A stretch of 64,000 nt of DNA from Stenotrophomonas maltophilia (GCF_002138415.1 NZ_CP015612.1:4070001-4134000), one strand, 5' to 3'; positions 1 through 9,802 are shown, numbered from the stretch's first letter. Notes: generated by a model not told the origin, from the sequence alone. Made by a program: numbers and translations.

Positions 1-2783
1 TTCAGCCCGGCATCGGCTTTGAAGTACACGGCACCCATGTGGCCGGCACCATCGCCGCCAACCGCGATGGCAATGGTATGCATGGGGTCGCCTTCGGGGC
101 GGATCTCAGCGTCGCCCGCTTGTTCTTCAACAGCGCCAGCGAATGGCAGCGTACGGCGACCGGCTACTCGGTGGTCTCACTCGGTAGCGTTGGCCCCGAT
201 TCGTCCGCCGTGGTCGACATGTACGCCCAGATGAACGCCCAGGGCGTGCGCGCGGTCAACCATAGCTGGGGCCTGAGCAAAGAGCCCAATGCGGTGCAGA
301 TGGATCAGATCTACAACGATCCGGATGATCGCGACTACCTCGCCACCTATGCCGACGGATCCCGCGCCAATGGCATGATCCAGGTTTGGGCAGCAGGAAA
401 TTCGCCTGCACGTGATGTTGCGGCTCCCGTATCGGCCAGCCCGATAGCCGGCATGTACGCCACCCTTCCGCGTGCCTTCGCTGACATTGAGAAGTACTGG
501 CTCAGTGTCGTCAACGTCGGCCAGGATTTCACGCTCAGCCTGACCTCCAACAAGTGCGGCCTCAGCGCCAACTGGTGCCTGGCCGCTCCCGGCTCAGGCA
601 TCAACTCCACCGTCTATGGCGATGACTCCGCAGTGGCGGCGGCGCTGGGCGTGGATGCCAACGGTAATCTGTCGCTTGACGTCACCCAGCGCGTGCCGAC
701 ATACAGCTACGGACTGCTCAGCGGCACCTCGATGGCCGCACCGCACGTCACCGGTGCGCTGGGCCTGTTGTTCGAACGCTTCCCCTATCTGGACAGCGCG
801 CAGGTCCGCGACGTGCTGCTGACCACCGCGCGCGATCTGGGCGCGCCGGGCATCGACGAGATCTACGGCTGGGGCCTGATGGACCTGCGCAAGGCCATCG
901 AAGGCTACGGTTCGCTGCGCGTGGATACCAACGTGGTGATGAACCAGAAGGCCGGTGGCCTGAAGGTGTGGGAAGGCGATGCCTGGGATGACTGGACCAA
1001 CGACATCGGTGGCCCCGGCAAGTTGACCAAGTCCGGCATCGGCTGGCTGCGCCTGAGCGGCGACAACACCTTCAACGGCGCAGTGCTGCAAGACGGCACG
1101 CTGGAATTGAACGGTGCCAACACGCTCACGTCAGCGGTCGAGGTCCAGGGTGGCCAGTTCCTGCTCAATGGCAGCCTGGTCTCCACCGCGCTGAACACCA
1201 CCGGGGGCGTGAGCACGGTCAGCAGCAGCGGCCTGCTGAAGGACAGCAACCTGACCGTCAACGGTGGCGTCGTGTCCTTCAACGGTACGCAGACCGGCGG
1301 CACCACCACGGTCGGTGCCAACGGCCTGCTGAAGGGTGTCGGTACGCTCGGCAGCACCCACGTCGACGGCATCATCGCGCCCGGCAATTCGATCGGCACG
1401 CTGACCATCAACGGCAACTACGTACAGGGTGCAACCGGCGTCTATGCTGCCGAACTTGCTCCGGGCGGGCGCAGTGACCAGCTGCACGTGACCGGCACCG
1501 CCACCCTCGGCGGCACCCTGATCGCACTGCCGGAGCCGGGTACCTACTACCTCGGCGAGCAGTTCAATTTCATCCGCGCCGACGGCGGTGTCAGCGGCCA
1601 GTTCGCGAAAACCGACTTCAGCGCGTTCTCGCCGTTCCTGCAGTTCAGCCTGGCTTACGGTGCCAATGGCACCCGCATCGATGTGGCCCGTGGTGCGTCG
1701 CTCGCCAGTGCCGCCACCACGCCGAACCAGCGTGCGGCCGCGGCGGCGGCCGATGGACTGGCAATCAACCAGGGCCTGCCCAAGCCGCTGACCCAACTGT
1801 TCCCGCAACAGGTCGGTGGCGTGCTCGATGGCCTCAGCGGCGAGCTGCATCCGGCCACGGCACTGGCCTTGGTCGAGGGCAGCCGCCATGTGCGCGATGC
1901 CGCACTGTCACGCCGTGCCGGTGCAGCCGCACCGGGATCCGATACGGGTGATGCCACCGGTGCCTGGGTGCAGGCGCTGGGCGGCAACAGCAAGCTGGAT
2001 GGCAACGCCAACACCGCCCGCACCGAAGCCAACAGCAACGGCCTGCTGGTCGGTATCGACCGCGAGTTCTCCGGCTGGCAGGTCGGTGTGCTCGCCGGCA
2101 CCGGCCGCACCGATGTGAAGCAGCAGGACCGCCGCGCCAAGTCGAAGATCGACAACACGCACTTCGGCGCCTACGCCAGCCACACCTGGGGCGGCTTCGG
2201 CCTGCGCGGCGGCGTGGCCTGGAGCAAGCACGAGGTGAAGAGCACACGCGATGTGGCCTTCGCGGGCTTCAGCGACAGCCTGAGCGCACGCTACGACGCC
2301 CGCACTCGCCAGGCCTTCATCGAAGCGGGCTACCGTTTCGGCAATGCGGAAGGTGGGCTGGAGCCGTACCTGCAGGTCGCCCGCGTGGAAGTGGACCTGA
2401 AGCAGATCAACGAGCGTGGCGGCGCGGCGGCACTGCACGGCAAGGTGGACGACACCGGCACCACCATCGCCACCGCTGGTCTCCGCTTCGACAAGGGTCT
2501 GAAGGCATCGTTCCAGCAGGACAGCTGGTTGCACCTGCGTGGCGGTGTCGGCTACCGCCGTGCCTCCGGCGACCGCAGCCAGGTGGCCAACCTCGCCTTT
2601 GCCAACAGCAGCACCACGTTCGCGGTCGAGGGTGCTCCGATTGCCGACAACGCCGTCGTGGCCGAGCTGGGCCTGGCGGCGTGGCTGACCCCGCGGCAGC
2701 AGCTGGAGCTGGGCTACAGCGGTCAGTTCGGCAGCGAGAGCCGCGACCACAGTGCGAACGTGCGCTGGTCGGTGCGCTTCTAG
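1..2783 (+). CDS. Subtilisin-like serine protease autotransporter, 5' end outside window
   Basis: Secreted S8-family protease joined to an outer-membrane autotransporter barrel. The open frame already runs at the window edge, so the signal peptide and the catalytic Asp region are missing. The catalytic His block HGTHVAGTI lies at about nt 27-53 and the catalytic Ser block GTSMAAPH at about nt 724-747. After the protease come glycine/asparagine-rich strands with a passenger-associated repeat (GWLRLSGDNTFNGA, then LELNGANTL) around nt 1040-1130. The last ~270 residues form the beta barrel and end in WSVRF, a typical C-terminal Phe signal. Family knowledge says the barrel exports the protease to the cell surface. 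A strong hairpin terminator follows. The substrate cannot be told from sequence. Confidence 0.93.
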   Translation, partial: QPGIGFEVHGTHVAGTIAANRDGNGMHGVAFGADLSVARLFFNSASEWQRTATGYSVVSLGSVGPDSSAVVDMYAQMNAQGVRAVNHSWGLSKEPNAVQMDQIYNDPDDRDYLATYADGSRANGMIQVWAAGNSPARDVAAPVSASPIAGMYATLPRAFADIEKYWLSVVNVGQDFTLSLTSNKCGLSANWCLAAPGSGINSTVYGDDSAVAAALGVDANGNLSLDVTQRVPTYSYGLLSGTSMAAPHVTGALGLLFERFPYLDSAQVRDVLLTTARDLGAPGIDEIYGWGLMDLRKAIEGYGSLRVDTNVVMNQKAGGLKVWEGDAWDDWTNDIGGPGKLTKSGIGWLRLSGDNTFNGAVLQDGTLELNGANTLTSAVEVQGGQFLLNGSLVSTALNTTGGVSTVSSSGLLKDSNLTVNGGVVSFNGTQTGGTTTVGANGLLKGVGTLGSTHVDGIIAPGNSIGTLTINGNYVQGATGVYAAELAPGGRSDQLHVTGTATLGGTLIALPEPGTYYLGEQFNFIRADGGVSGQFAKTDFSAFSPFLQFSLAYGANGTRIDVARGASLASAATTPNQRAAAAAADGLAINQGLPKPLTQLFPQQVGGVLDGLSGELHPATALALVEGSRHVRDAALSRRAGAAAPGSDTGDATGAWVQALGGNSKLDGNANTARTEANSNGLLVGIDREFSGWQVGVLAGTGRTDVKQQDRRAKSKIDNTHFGAYASHTWGGFGLRGGVAWSKHEVKSTRDVAFAGFSDSLSARYDARTRQAFIEAGYRFGNAEGGLEPYLQVARVEVDLKQINERGGAAALHGKVDDTGTTIATAGLRFDKGLKASFQQDSWLHLRGGVGYRRASGDRSQVANLAFANSSTTFAVEGAPIADNAVVAELGLAAWLTPRQQLELGYSGQFGSESRDHSANVRWSVRF

Positions 2784-2811
2784 TACCACGCACATGATCG
2801 CTTGACGGGTT

Positions 2812-2839
2812 GGGGCGGCCTCATGGCCGCCCCTTTTTT
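2812..2839 (+). terminator. Rho-independent terminator after the autotransporter gene
   Basis: GGGGCGGCC, a 4-nt loop and GGCCGCCCC form a 9-bp stem followed by six T. It lies 28 nt after the autotransporter stop and ends just before the convergent exporter gene. Confidence 0.85.
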
Positions 2840-2854
2840 ATTCACTGCCCAAGG

Positions 2855-4042
2855 CTATGCGCGGCACCGCAACGCCGCCACCGCAATCAGACTGGCAAGT
2901 GGCAACAGCAGGCCATAGGCCACCAGCGGCCACACCGTGTCCCCCGGCAACAACACGGTAGCCAGTGTCCCGAAGCCGGCCACGATCACGCTCTGTACGG
3001 CGTAGTAAAGCGCCACCGCCGTACCCGACGCATCGGCGAAATCACGCAACGCGCCATTGGCGGCCACCGAGACCACCATCACCAGCCCCACCGCAATGCC
3101 CCACATGGGCAGCACGACGCTGGCAAATGACAGTGGCAACACCGCACCGAGCGCCATCAGCAGCACACCCGACACCATCACGCAGAGGCCGCGCAGGAAA
3201 GTGCCGCGTACCGCCCAGCGTGCAATGAACCGCTTCGCCACGCGCGAAGTGAGGATCATCACCAGCGCCACGGTCGCGAACGCCAGGCTGAACGTGATCT
3301 GCGAATACTGCATGCGTTCGACCAGCACGCGCGGTGCAATCGAGAAGAACACGAAGAACGTACCCATCGCCGCACTGAATCCCAGCGTGTATGCCCAGAA
3401 GGCGCCACTGCGAAGCATCCTCTGCAGTGCTGGTCTCGCTTCTGCACCAGATGCTGGGCAGCTTTCCTGCCACTGGCGTTGCGCGCGCAGGCCGGCGACC
3501 GCGCCAAGCACGCCCAGAAGCACGAACATCGCACGCCAGCCCGCTGCCGTGGCCACCAGTGCCCCCAGCATCGGCCCCAGCGCCGGCACGAAGGCCAGCA
3601 TCGAGGCGAACAGCCCATACAGCGACGCGCCTTCGGGTGTATCGGCATACACATCACGCACCGTGGCAAAGGTCGCCACCAATGCCGCCGACGCTCCCAC
3701 CGCCTGCACGGTGCGCCAGGCCAGGAATGCCCCGCCACTGCTGGACAGCGCCAACGCAAACGACGCGACGGTGAACAGCAATGCACCCAGCAGCAGTACC
3801 GGCCGCCGCCCGATGCGATCGGACAACGGGCCGAACAGCAGTTGGCCGATGCCGAGCACCAGCATGTAGATGCTCAGCGTCAATTGCACCAGCGTGGGCG
3901 ATGCGCCCAACGCGCTGGGCATCAAGGGCACTACGGGAAGATAGATGTCCATGGCCAGCGAGGCCAGGAGGTCGAACGGCGCCATCAGCGCAATGGCCGA
4001 TGGCAGGGTATGGCCCCAACGCGGGGCCTGACGATTGAACAT
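2855..4042 (-). CDS. MFS drug exporter of the CmlA/FloR (chloramphenicol/florfenicol) type
   Basis: Twelve-helix inner-membrane proton antiporter of about 395 residues. It carries the family signature AMDIYLPVVPLMP in helix 1, QLLFGPLSDRIGRRPVLL in the loop 2-3 motif, and FVFFSIAPRVL and NGALRDF further on, all close to the chromosomal CmlA/FloR exporters of the Bcr/CflA group. I chose the ATG at 4042 because GGAGA precedes it by 6 nt; an upstream in-frame start at 4111 would add a non-family N terminus. It stands alone, convergent with the autotransporter gene and separated from the LysR gene by about 200 nt on the same strand. Phenicol export is inferred from similarity; actual substrates could differ. 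Confidence 0.88.
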   Translation of the reverse strand: MFNRQAPRWGHTLPSAIALMAPFDLLASLAMDIYLPVVPLMPSALGASPTLVQLTLSIYMLVLGIGQLLFGPLSDRIGRRPVLLLGALLFTVASFALALSSSGGAFLAWRTVQAVGASAALVATFATVRDVYADTPEGASLYGLFASMLAFVPALGPMLGALVATAAGWRAMFVLLGVLGAVAGLRAQRQWQESCPASGAEARPALQRMLRSGAFWAYTLGFSAAMGTFFVFFSIAPRVLVERMQYSQITFSLAFATVALVMILTSRVAKRFIARWAVRGTFLRGLCVMVSGVLLMALGAVLPLSFASVVLPMWGIAVGLVMVVSVAANGALRDFADASGTAVALYYAVQSVIVAGFGTLATVLLPGDTVWPLVAYGLLLPLASLIAVAALRCRA

Positions 4043-4240
4043 GGGGAATCTCCGCCCAGAGTGAATCCGGCGGTGATCCATCCACCTCGCATGCATCGCA
4101 GGGGTGATCACCGCAACAACGTCTGCATCGTTGTTGCGGCTCAGCGAACTGTCTGCGGACCGTCCCCGTTGTTCATGATGTCCATCGAATGCGAATGCAG
4201 GTGGCGCAAGTGTAGCAATCGTCCATCTGCCGCGCGGCCT

Positions 4241-5146
4241 TCAGGCCAGGGGCAGCATGTCGATGCGCCTGCATGGCGTGTCCTTCACCTGCTCGATCAG
4301 CCGGCGCACCACTGGCGAGGTCTCCGCCCGCCGGTACTGCACGGCGATGGTCGAGACGATGGTGGGGCCGGCCAGTGGCAGATAGATCATCCCGGGCAGC
4401 ACCAGCGTGCGTTGCAGCACCGATGGCACGATCGCCACCGAACCGACGCCGACCGACACCTCGGCCAACACCGCCGCAAGATGCCCGGGCTGGGAACGGA
4501 TACGCGGAATGAAACCGCCGCGGCGCCCGACTTCCATTGCGCCCACCGGCTGCTCCGGCATGACGAAGCCCTCCCGGCCCAATGATGCCGGCTGTACCGG
4601 CGCCCCGGCCTGCGCCAGCGGATGGGTTTCTGGCAGGGCCACGCAGAACTGGTCTTCGACCAGGATGTGTTCGCCGAAACTGTCGGGTACATCCATCGGA
4701 GGCCGGCAGAACACCACATCCACCCGTCCTTCCTGCAGCAGCTGCGGGAGCTCGCCCATCGGCCACTCGCTCACCTGCAGCTCCACGCCCGGGTAGCGGC
4801 TGCGGAACCGGCTGAGCTGATCCTGCAACGCGCCGGCATACAGCGCCGAGCCGACGTAACCGATCTCGATCTTGCCGATCTCACCCCGCCCCGCGCGCCG
4901 GCCCAGGGTCTCGGCCTGTTCGAACCGGCGCAGCACATCGCGGGCTTCCGCCAGGAACACCTCGCCTGCGGAGGTCAGCAGCACTTCGCGCCGGCTGCGG
5001 TCGAACAGGCGCGTGCCGAGCCGACGCTCGATGTCCTGGATCTGCACGCTCAGCGTGGGAGTGGCGATCCCCAGGCGCAGCGCCGCACGACCGAAGTGCA
5101 GTTCCTCGGCCAAGGTGACGAAGTACTCCAGGTGACGGCGTTCCAT
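4241..5146 (-). CDS. LysR-family transcriptional regulator
   Basis: A 301-residue regulator. The N-terminal winged helix (residues about 1-60, with LEYFVTLAEELHFGRAA) is typical of the family, and the remaining ~220 residues form the usual effector-binding domain. The second Met (5146) fits the family start MERRHLEYF better than the Met at 5155. It is transcribed away from the DHA2 exporter gene across a 106-bp gap that contains a TTAG-N7-CTAA site. That layout suggests it controls the exporter and itself. The inducer is unknown. Confidence 0.9.
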   Translation of the reverse strand: MERRHLEYFVTLAEELHFGRAALRLGIATPTLSVQIQDIERRLGTRLFDRSRREVLLTSAGEVFLAEARDVLRRFEQAETLGRRAGRGEIGKIEIGYVGSALYAGALQDQLSRFRSRYPGVELQVSEWPMGELPQLLQEGRVDVVFCRPPMDVPDSFGEHILVEDQFCVALPETHPLAQAGAPVQPASLGREGFVMPEQPVGAMEVGRRGGFIPRIRSQPGHLAAVLAEVSVGVGSVAIVPSVLQRTLVLPGMIYLPLAGPTIVSTIAVQYRRAETSPVVRRLIEQVKDTPCRRIDMLPLA

Positions 5147-5159
5147 GGGCGGCATTTCA

Positions 5160-5174
5160 TTAGGCTCAAGCTAA
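5160..5174. promoter_or_regulatory. Candidate LysR box between regulator and exporter
   Basis: TTAG-N7-CTAA has the T-N11-A dyad form bound by LysR-type proteins. It sits 13 bp upstream of the regulator start, in the shared divergent promoter region. The assignment is inference from motif and position. Confidence 0.4.
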
Positions 5175-5252
5175 CGTAACCAGAAAACACCGAGAATGAA
5201 ACAAACACCGATCATTGCTGGAATGGCCGTCCTCCCTTCCTGCGAGTGACCG

Positions 5253-6743
5253 GTGCCGCCCTCCCCTCCCTCTTCGCCTGCACGGCACACGCTGCCTGAC
5301 GCGGTCCTGCTGGTGGCCTCTCTGGGCTGCACGATGACCGTGCTGGAGACCAATGCCGTAGCGGTCGCACTGCCCAGCATCGCGCGTGACCTGCACGCCG
5401 GATTCGCCGATATCGAGTGGGTGATCAGTGCCTACATCCTGTCCTTTACCTCACTGCTGCTGCCCGCCGGAGCTGTCGCCGACCGCTACGGCCGTCGCCG
5501 GGTGCTGCTGATCGGCATCAGCCTGTTCGCCCTCACCTCTCTGCTCTGTGCACTGGCGCCCGGTGCTGCCCTGCTCTACCTGGCGCGGGCACTGCAGGGC
5601 ATCGGTGCTGCGTTCCTGCTGGCGCCCTCGCTGTCGATCATCGGCCACACCTACCACCAGGGGGCCGCCAAAGACACTGCATGGGCGTTCTGGGGCACAG
5701 CCATGGGCGTGATGATGGTGCTCTCACCACTGATCGGCGGCCTGTTGTCCGCGCTCTGGGGCTGGCGCGCGGTGTTCATCGCGATCCTTCCGTTCCTGGC
5801 CCTGCTCGGCTACGGCACGCTGCGCTGGATACCCGAGTCGTCCGACAGCGTGGTCCGCCCGCTCGATCCACCCGGCATCATCACGTTCAGCGCTGCCATC
5901 TTCGGCATCGTGTTCTTCCTCGTGGAAGGACTGGCAAAAGGTTGGTCATCGGCGCCGGCGCTGAGCGGGCTGGGCCTGGCCATCATCATGGCCGCCGCCT
6001 TCGTCGTCGTTGAACGGGCACGGTCACACCCCATGGTCGATCTCGGGCTGCTGGCCAGTCCGCGTTTCGTCGGCGCACTCATTGCCATGGTCGGCTATTC
6101 GGTCAGCGCACAGGTGATGGCGTCGATGCTGCCGCAGTACCTGCAGAATGGCGTCGGCCTGAGTGTATTGGCTGCGGGTGCCGGCATGCTTCCGTTCGCC
6201 GCGGCGATGCTGCTGTTTCCCAGCGTGGGCCGGCGGCTCGGTCGCCACCTGACCAGTCCGGCCGTGCTGGCGATCGGGCTGTCGATCACTGCCGCAGGCA
6301 ATGCCGTGGCCGGACTGGCCGCGTGGCAGCGTCTGCCGTGGCTGGCACTCGCCGCAATGGTGGTGATCGGTGCCGGCGGCGGCATCCTCAATGGCGAGAC
6401 GTCCAAGGCCATCATCGGCGCAGCGCCACGCGAGCGGGCCGGCATGGCCTCCGGCATCAGCGCGACCACGCGCTTTGTCGGCATCCTGCTCGGATTCACT
6501 GTGTTGTCCAGTGCCTTGAGCCTGGGCATCCGCAGCGCACTGTCCGCTGCGGTTCCCGCGCGCGATGTGCTGCCCATGGCCGATGCGATCGCCACCGGCA
6601 CCTTCGCCGACGCACGCACCGCCGCCTTCGCGCAGGCGATCTACAGCCACGGATTTGCCAGTGCACTGTGGACGTCGGCCATCGCGGCGCTGCTGGCCAG
6701 CCTTGCGGTGCTGCTGCTGGGCCGTAGCACCACACAGCGATGA
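5253..6743 (+). CDS. DHA2-family (EmrB/QacA-like) MFS exporter
   Basis: A 496-residue inner-membrane transporter with about 14 predicted helices. Helix 1 carries VLETNAVAVALPSIARDL, close to the DHA2 pattern LDxTIVNVALP. ADRYGRRRVLLIG is the loop 2-3 motif and YLARALQGIGAAFL the helix 4-5 antiporter region. The start is GTG at 5253 with only a weak ribosome site, so a slightly different start is possible. It diverges from a LysR gene that probably regulates it. No EmrA-type partner is adjacent. Substrate unknown. Confidence 0.9.
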   Translation: MPPSPPSSPARHTLPDAVLLVASLGCTMTVLETNAVAVALPSIARDLHAGFADIEWVISAYILSFTSLLLPAGAVADRYGRRRVLLIGISLFALTSLLCALAPGAALLYLARALQGIGAAFLLAPSLSIIGHTYHQGAAKDTAWAFWGTAMGVMMVLSPLIGGLLSALWGWRAVFIAILPFLALLGYGTLRWIPESSDSVVRPLDPPGIITFSAAIFGIVFFLVEGLAKGWSSAPALSGLGLAIIMAAAFVVVERARSHPMVDLGLLASPRFVGALIAMVGYSVSAQVMASMLPQYLQNGVGLSVLAAGAGMLPFAAAMLLFPSVGRRLGRHLTSPAVLAIGLSITAAGNAVAGLAAWQRLPWLALAAMVVIGAGGGILNGETSKAIIGAAPRERAGMASGISATTRFVGILLGFTVLSSALSLGIRSALSAAVPARDVLPMADAIATGTFADARTAAFAQAIYSHGFASALWTSAIAALLASLAVLLLGRSTTQR

Positions 6744-6828
6744 TGGTGGAGCGCTGGTTGCAAAGTTGGCCGGGGCAGCCTCGCTGCCCCGACCGTGGCG
6801 GCCCCGGGGAGAAGGCCGCCGATGATCG

Positions 6829-7281
6829 TCAGGCCGCCTTCATGGCGTGCTTGCGCGCACGCATCACGTTGTGGCACTCCTGCACTTCAGGCAGCAGCTG
6901 GGTGACTTCCTGGCGCACGGCCGGCGGCAGCTCGTTATCCTTCAGCACATCCTTGAACGCGCCAAGCAGACGGTCTTCAGACTCTTCCAGCTCGGCCACG
7001 TAACCATAGTTGGTGTCGCCGAATGCAGCGCGCACCTTGCCGTAGAACTGCTGCATCGAGCCGACCACGGTGCCGTGCTCGGCCGGCTTGCCGCCGCTGG
7101 CAGCAACCGAGCCACTCAGTGCGGCGACGATGCGGCCCTTGACGCCGGCAATGCGAGTGAACAGGGCCGACAATTCGGCATCCTTCACCTTGGTCGCAGC
7201 TTCCTCATAGAACGACTTTCCGTCCCGGGCAATCTCGATCAGGTCGTTGAGGCGGTGTTCGATGGTGGACTGGGTGCTCAT
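6829..7281 (-). CDS. DUF2383 / PA2169-family four-helix-bundle protein
   Basis: A 150-residue, mostly helical, charged protein. The opening ~110 residues (TIEHRLNDLIEIARDGKSFY onward) match the ferritin-like four-helix-bundle family typified by Pseudomonas PA2169. No metal-ligand set is clear and no signal peptide is present, so it is likely cytosolic. The ATG at 7281 is backed by GGAG 7 nt upstream. Members of this family are often linked to stress or stationary phase; that is family knowledge, not shown here. Confidence 0.85.
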   Translation of the reverse strand: MSTQSTIEHRLNDLIEIARDGKSFYEEAATKVKDAELSALFTRIAGVKGRIVAALSGSVAASGGKPAEHGTVVGSMQQFYGKVRAAFGDTNYGYVAELEESEDRLLGAFKDVLKDNELPPAVRQEVTQLLPEVQECHNVMRARKHAMKAA

Positions 7282-7472
7282 GGCATTGCTCCTGTATCGT
7301 CGTTTCGGGGGAGAAAGGCAGCCTCGACTGCGCTGCCTGTGCATCCACTTTGGACACGCTCGTGTGGTTCGCAGGTGAGCAACGATTGATACGCACATCA
7401 CTTCACCCAACCCGCACTGACTGCTTCACGCCACAGTGGCGCGTGGATCACATCGAGCGATCCTGGGCAGAC

Positions 7473-7583
7473 TCACCAGGGAACGAAGAGGATGATCAGC
7501 ACGATCACCAGGACTGCGACGAGCGCCCCCATCAGCACGTTCTTCTGCCGCCAGCTGGGCTTCGGTTTTCCGGGCGTATTCAT
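7473..7583 (-). CDS. 36-residue single-helix membrane protein
   Basis: A very short gene. About 17 polar residues (PGKPKPSWRQKN) are followed by one hydrophobic helix, GALVAVLVIVLIILFVPW, reaching the C terminus. The start is supported by AGGAGA 7 nt upstream of the ATG. Unknown function. It lies between the DUF2383 gene and the EamA transporter gene, on the same strand as both. Confidence 0.65.
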   Translation of the reverse strand: MNTPGKPKPSWRQKNVLMGALVAVLVIVLIILFVPW

Positions 7584-7734
7584 TGAAGCGTCTCCTGCGG
7601 TCTGTTGTCGATGCAGGCAGGCTGATGCATGGCCGCATTCGGGCGCGTGGAGACTTCGTGCATGGCCCGTGCATGCCTGCACGGCAGGGAGGTAGCGAGG
7701 CGTCCACGAGGCTGGACCGATCAGGGTCATCCAC

Positions 7735-8634
7735 TCATCGTCCCACCGTGCCGTTATTGAGAAGCGCAACGGCGCGCCGGGCGCTGTACTCGGCGAACAC
7801 CACGCCAGACACCGCGAGCACACTGCCGACCAGGACCCAGCCACTGAGCGATTCGCCCAGCAGCAGCACGGCCAGCGCAGCGGTCACGATCGGGACCAGG
7901 TTGAAGAAGCCGGACACACGTGCGGCTCCCAGCCGCGATAGTCCGGTCATCCAGGTCAGCGGCGCCAGGATCGAGGCACAGACTGCCGCGAAGCCGATGC
8001 AACCGACCGCCGTCAGGTTGTTCACCCCGGTGCCGATCAACAGCTGCACCGGCAACAGGATCAGCGACGCAGCGGTGGCCTGCAGGAACAGCGACTCCAG
8101 CACCGACAGCGGAATCTTCCAGCGCTGCATCAGCACGTTGTAGGCAGCGAAGGCCAATGCACCGATCAGCATGATCGCGTCGCCGCGGTTCGGGCCCTGC
8201 GCGGCCAACCGTGCCAGGTCGCCCTGCGATACCACCGCCACCACGCCGACGGTGGAGATCACCGCGCCAAGAATGGAAGTGCCACGCACCGGATGGCCCA
8301 TGAACACGCGCGACAGCGCCAGCGCGATCAACGGAATCAGCGCCTGGATCACCCCCATGTTGGTGGCCGAGGTGAAGTGCGCCGCATAGTAGGCCAGGCA
8401 CTGGTACATCACTCCACCCAGGCAGCCCAGCACCAGGAATCGCCCGAGATTGGCGCGCATGGTCGGCAGGTTTTCGCGCAGACGTGGCAGCGCGAACGGC
8501 AGCAGGACCACCGCCGCGACCAGCCAGCGGAAGAAGCCGATGTCGATGGGGCCGACCGAGCCCGAGGCGAGCTTGGTGACAATGGTGTTCGCGCCCCATA
8601 GCAGGCAGGCGAGGATCGGGAAGAGATAGTTCAC
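7735..8634 (-). CDS. EamA/DMT-family inner-membrane transporter
   Basis: About 299 residues with ten hydrophobic helices in two EamA repeats. The first begins NYLFPILACLLWGANTIVTK and the second around residue 150. I took GTG at 8634 as start because it places helix 1 at the N terminus as in the family; an ATG at 8691 would add 19 non-hydrophobic residues. The gene diverges from an AraC-family regulator, a common pairing in which the regulator controls the exporter. Family members move amino acids or metabolites; the substrate is unknown. Confidence 0.87.
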   Translation of the reverse strand: MNYLFPILACLLWGANTIVTKLASGSVGPIDIGFFRWLVAAVVLLPFALPRLRENLPTMRANLGRFLVLGCLGGVMYQCLAYYAAHFTSATNMGVIQALIPLIALALSRVFMGHPVRGTSILGAVISTVGVVAVVSQGDLARLAAQGPNRGDAIMLIGALAFAAYNVLMQRWKIPLSVLESLFLQATAASLILLPVQLLIGTGVNNLTAVGCIGFAAVCASILAPLTWMTGLSRLGAARVSGFFNLVPIVTAALAVLLLGESLSGWVLVGSVLAVSGVVFAEYSARRAVALLNNGTVGR

Positions 8635-8698
8635 GCGTGTGGGTGTACGTGGGGGGACGGCCAGCGTACGCTTGGCGTATATTGAGGACATCCCGAAA

Positions 8699-9502
8699 AT
8701 GCGTCACTCCGCGCCCAGCTTGCGGCAACCGATGGAGCCGATCCCCACCTTCCGCCAGCTGCCTGGCCCGATCTACTTCCGGCAGGGTGCGATGGAACCC
8801 ACCGACTGGGGGACGCACAGCCATCCGTGGGGCCAGTTCAACTTCGTCGCGCAGGGTGTGATGGAGATGAAGATCGACGGCGAATGGATGGTGTCCCCGC
8901 CGCACTACGCGATCTGGATTCCACCGGGAATGGCCCACTACTCGCGCAACCGCTCGCAGCTGGCCTACCGCTCGGCCTATCTGTCGCCGGCCTTGTCACG
9001 CCGCTTGCCTGATCGCTGCCGTGCACTGGAAGTCAGCCCGCTGCTGCGCGAGCTGCTGCACGAACTGGCACGGCAGGGCGTGACCGATCCGCAGACCCCG
9101 GCCCAGCGGCGCATGGCCGCCGTGGTGATCGACCAGATCGTCAATGCGGCCGTACTGCCCAGCTTCCTGCCGATCGCCAGCAGCGATGCACTGAAGCAGG
9201 TGATGGCTTACATCGAGAAACACCTGTCGGTGGCCGAATCGGTTGCCGAGATCGCGCAGCGGCACCACATGAGCGTGCGCAAGCTGGAGCGCCTGGCACG
9301 CAGCGAGCTGGGCATGTCGCTGGGCGACTGGCGTGGCCGCGTGAAGTTCGTGCGCGCCACCGAAGCACTGTGCACACGCCAGCCGATCAGCCGGATCGCC
9401 GAAGAGCTGGGCTACTCCAGCGTCAGCGCCTTCGCCGAGATGTTCAAGCGGCACGCGCAGTGCACGCCGGATCAGTACCGGAAACTGCATCGAGCCGGGT
9501 GA
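8699..9502 (+). CDS. AraC-family transcriptional regulator
   Basis: About 267 residues. The N-terminal half is a cupin-like ligand domain (SHPWGQFNFVAQGVMEM, then PPHYAIWIPPGMAHY). The C-terminal ~100 residues are the double helix-turn-helix domain, with ISRIAEELGYSSVSAFAEMF as the second recognition region. The ATG at 8699 follows GAGGA by about 10 nt; ATG 8732 is an alternative. It is divergent from the EamA transporter gene and probably regulates it. Confidence 0.88.
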   Translation: MRHSAPSLRQPMEPIPTFRQLPGPIYFRQGAMEPTDWGTHSHPWGQFNFVAQGVMEMKIDGEWMVSPPHYAIWIPPGMAHYSRNRSQLAYRSAYLSPALSRRLPDRCRALEVSPLLRELLHELARQGVTDPQTPAQRRMAAVVIDQIVNAAVLPSFLPIASSDALKQVMAYIEKHLSVAESVAEIAQRHHMSVRKLERLARSELGMSLGDWRGRVKFVRATEALCTRQPISRIAEELGYSSVSAFAEMFKRHAQCTPDQYRKLHRAG

Positions 9503-9511
9503 TGGACGGCG

Positions 9512-9802
9512 TCAACTGTCACTATGCCGGGCAGCGGCCTTCTGGCGCGCATACCGGGGCGCCAGTGCCGACCGTTCGATGCCCAGCAGGATGCCCATGA
9601 AAAGAAGCACGGCGGGCATCCAGTAGAACAGGAACATCGCCATCTGAAAGCCCCAGGTGTTCACATACTGATCGGGGTTGGGCGGACCCGCCAGAACACC
9701 CTTCGCATTCACATAGAACCATGCTGAGGCCAGGAGCAGCGCGATCAGCAACTGGGCCGTCGCCAGCATCCAGAAGGGGGGCAAGCGGAAACGATCGCGC
9801 AT
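9512..9802 (-). CDS. Small two-helix membrane protein, unknown function
   Basis: A 96-residue protein with two hydrophobic helices (around residues 12-30 and 53-75) joined by a short loop containing NPDQYVNTWGF, and a basic C-terminal tail. The ATG at 9802 has AGGA 6 nt upstream. I do not recognise the family. It is convergent with the AraC gene and divergent from the glutathione transferase gene. Confidence 0.65.
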   Translation of the reverse strand: MRDRFRLPPFWMLATAQLLIALLLASAWFYVNAKGVLAGPPNPDQYVNTWGFQMAMFLFYWMPAVLLFMGILLGIERSALAPRYARQKAAARHSDS

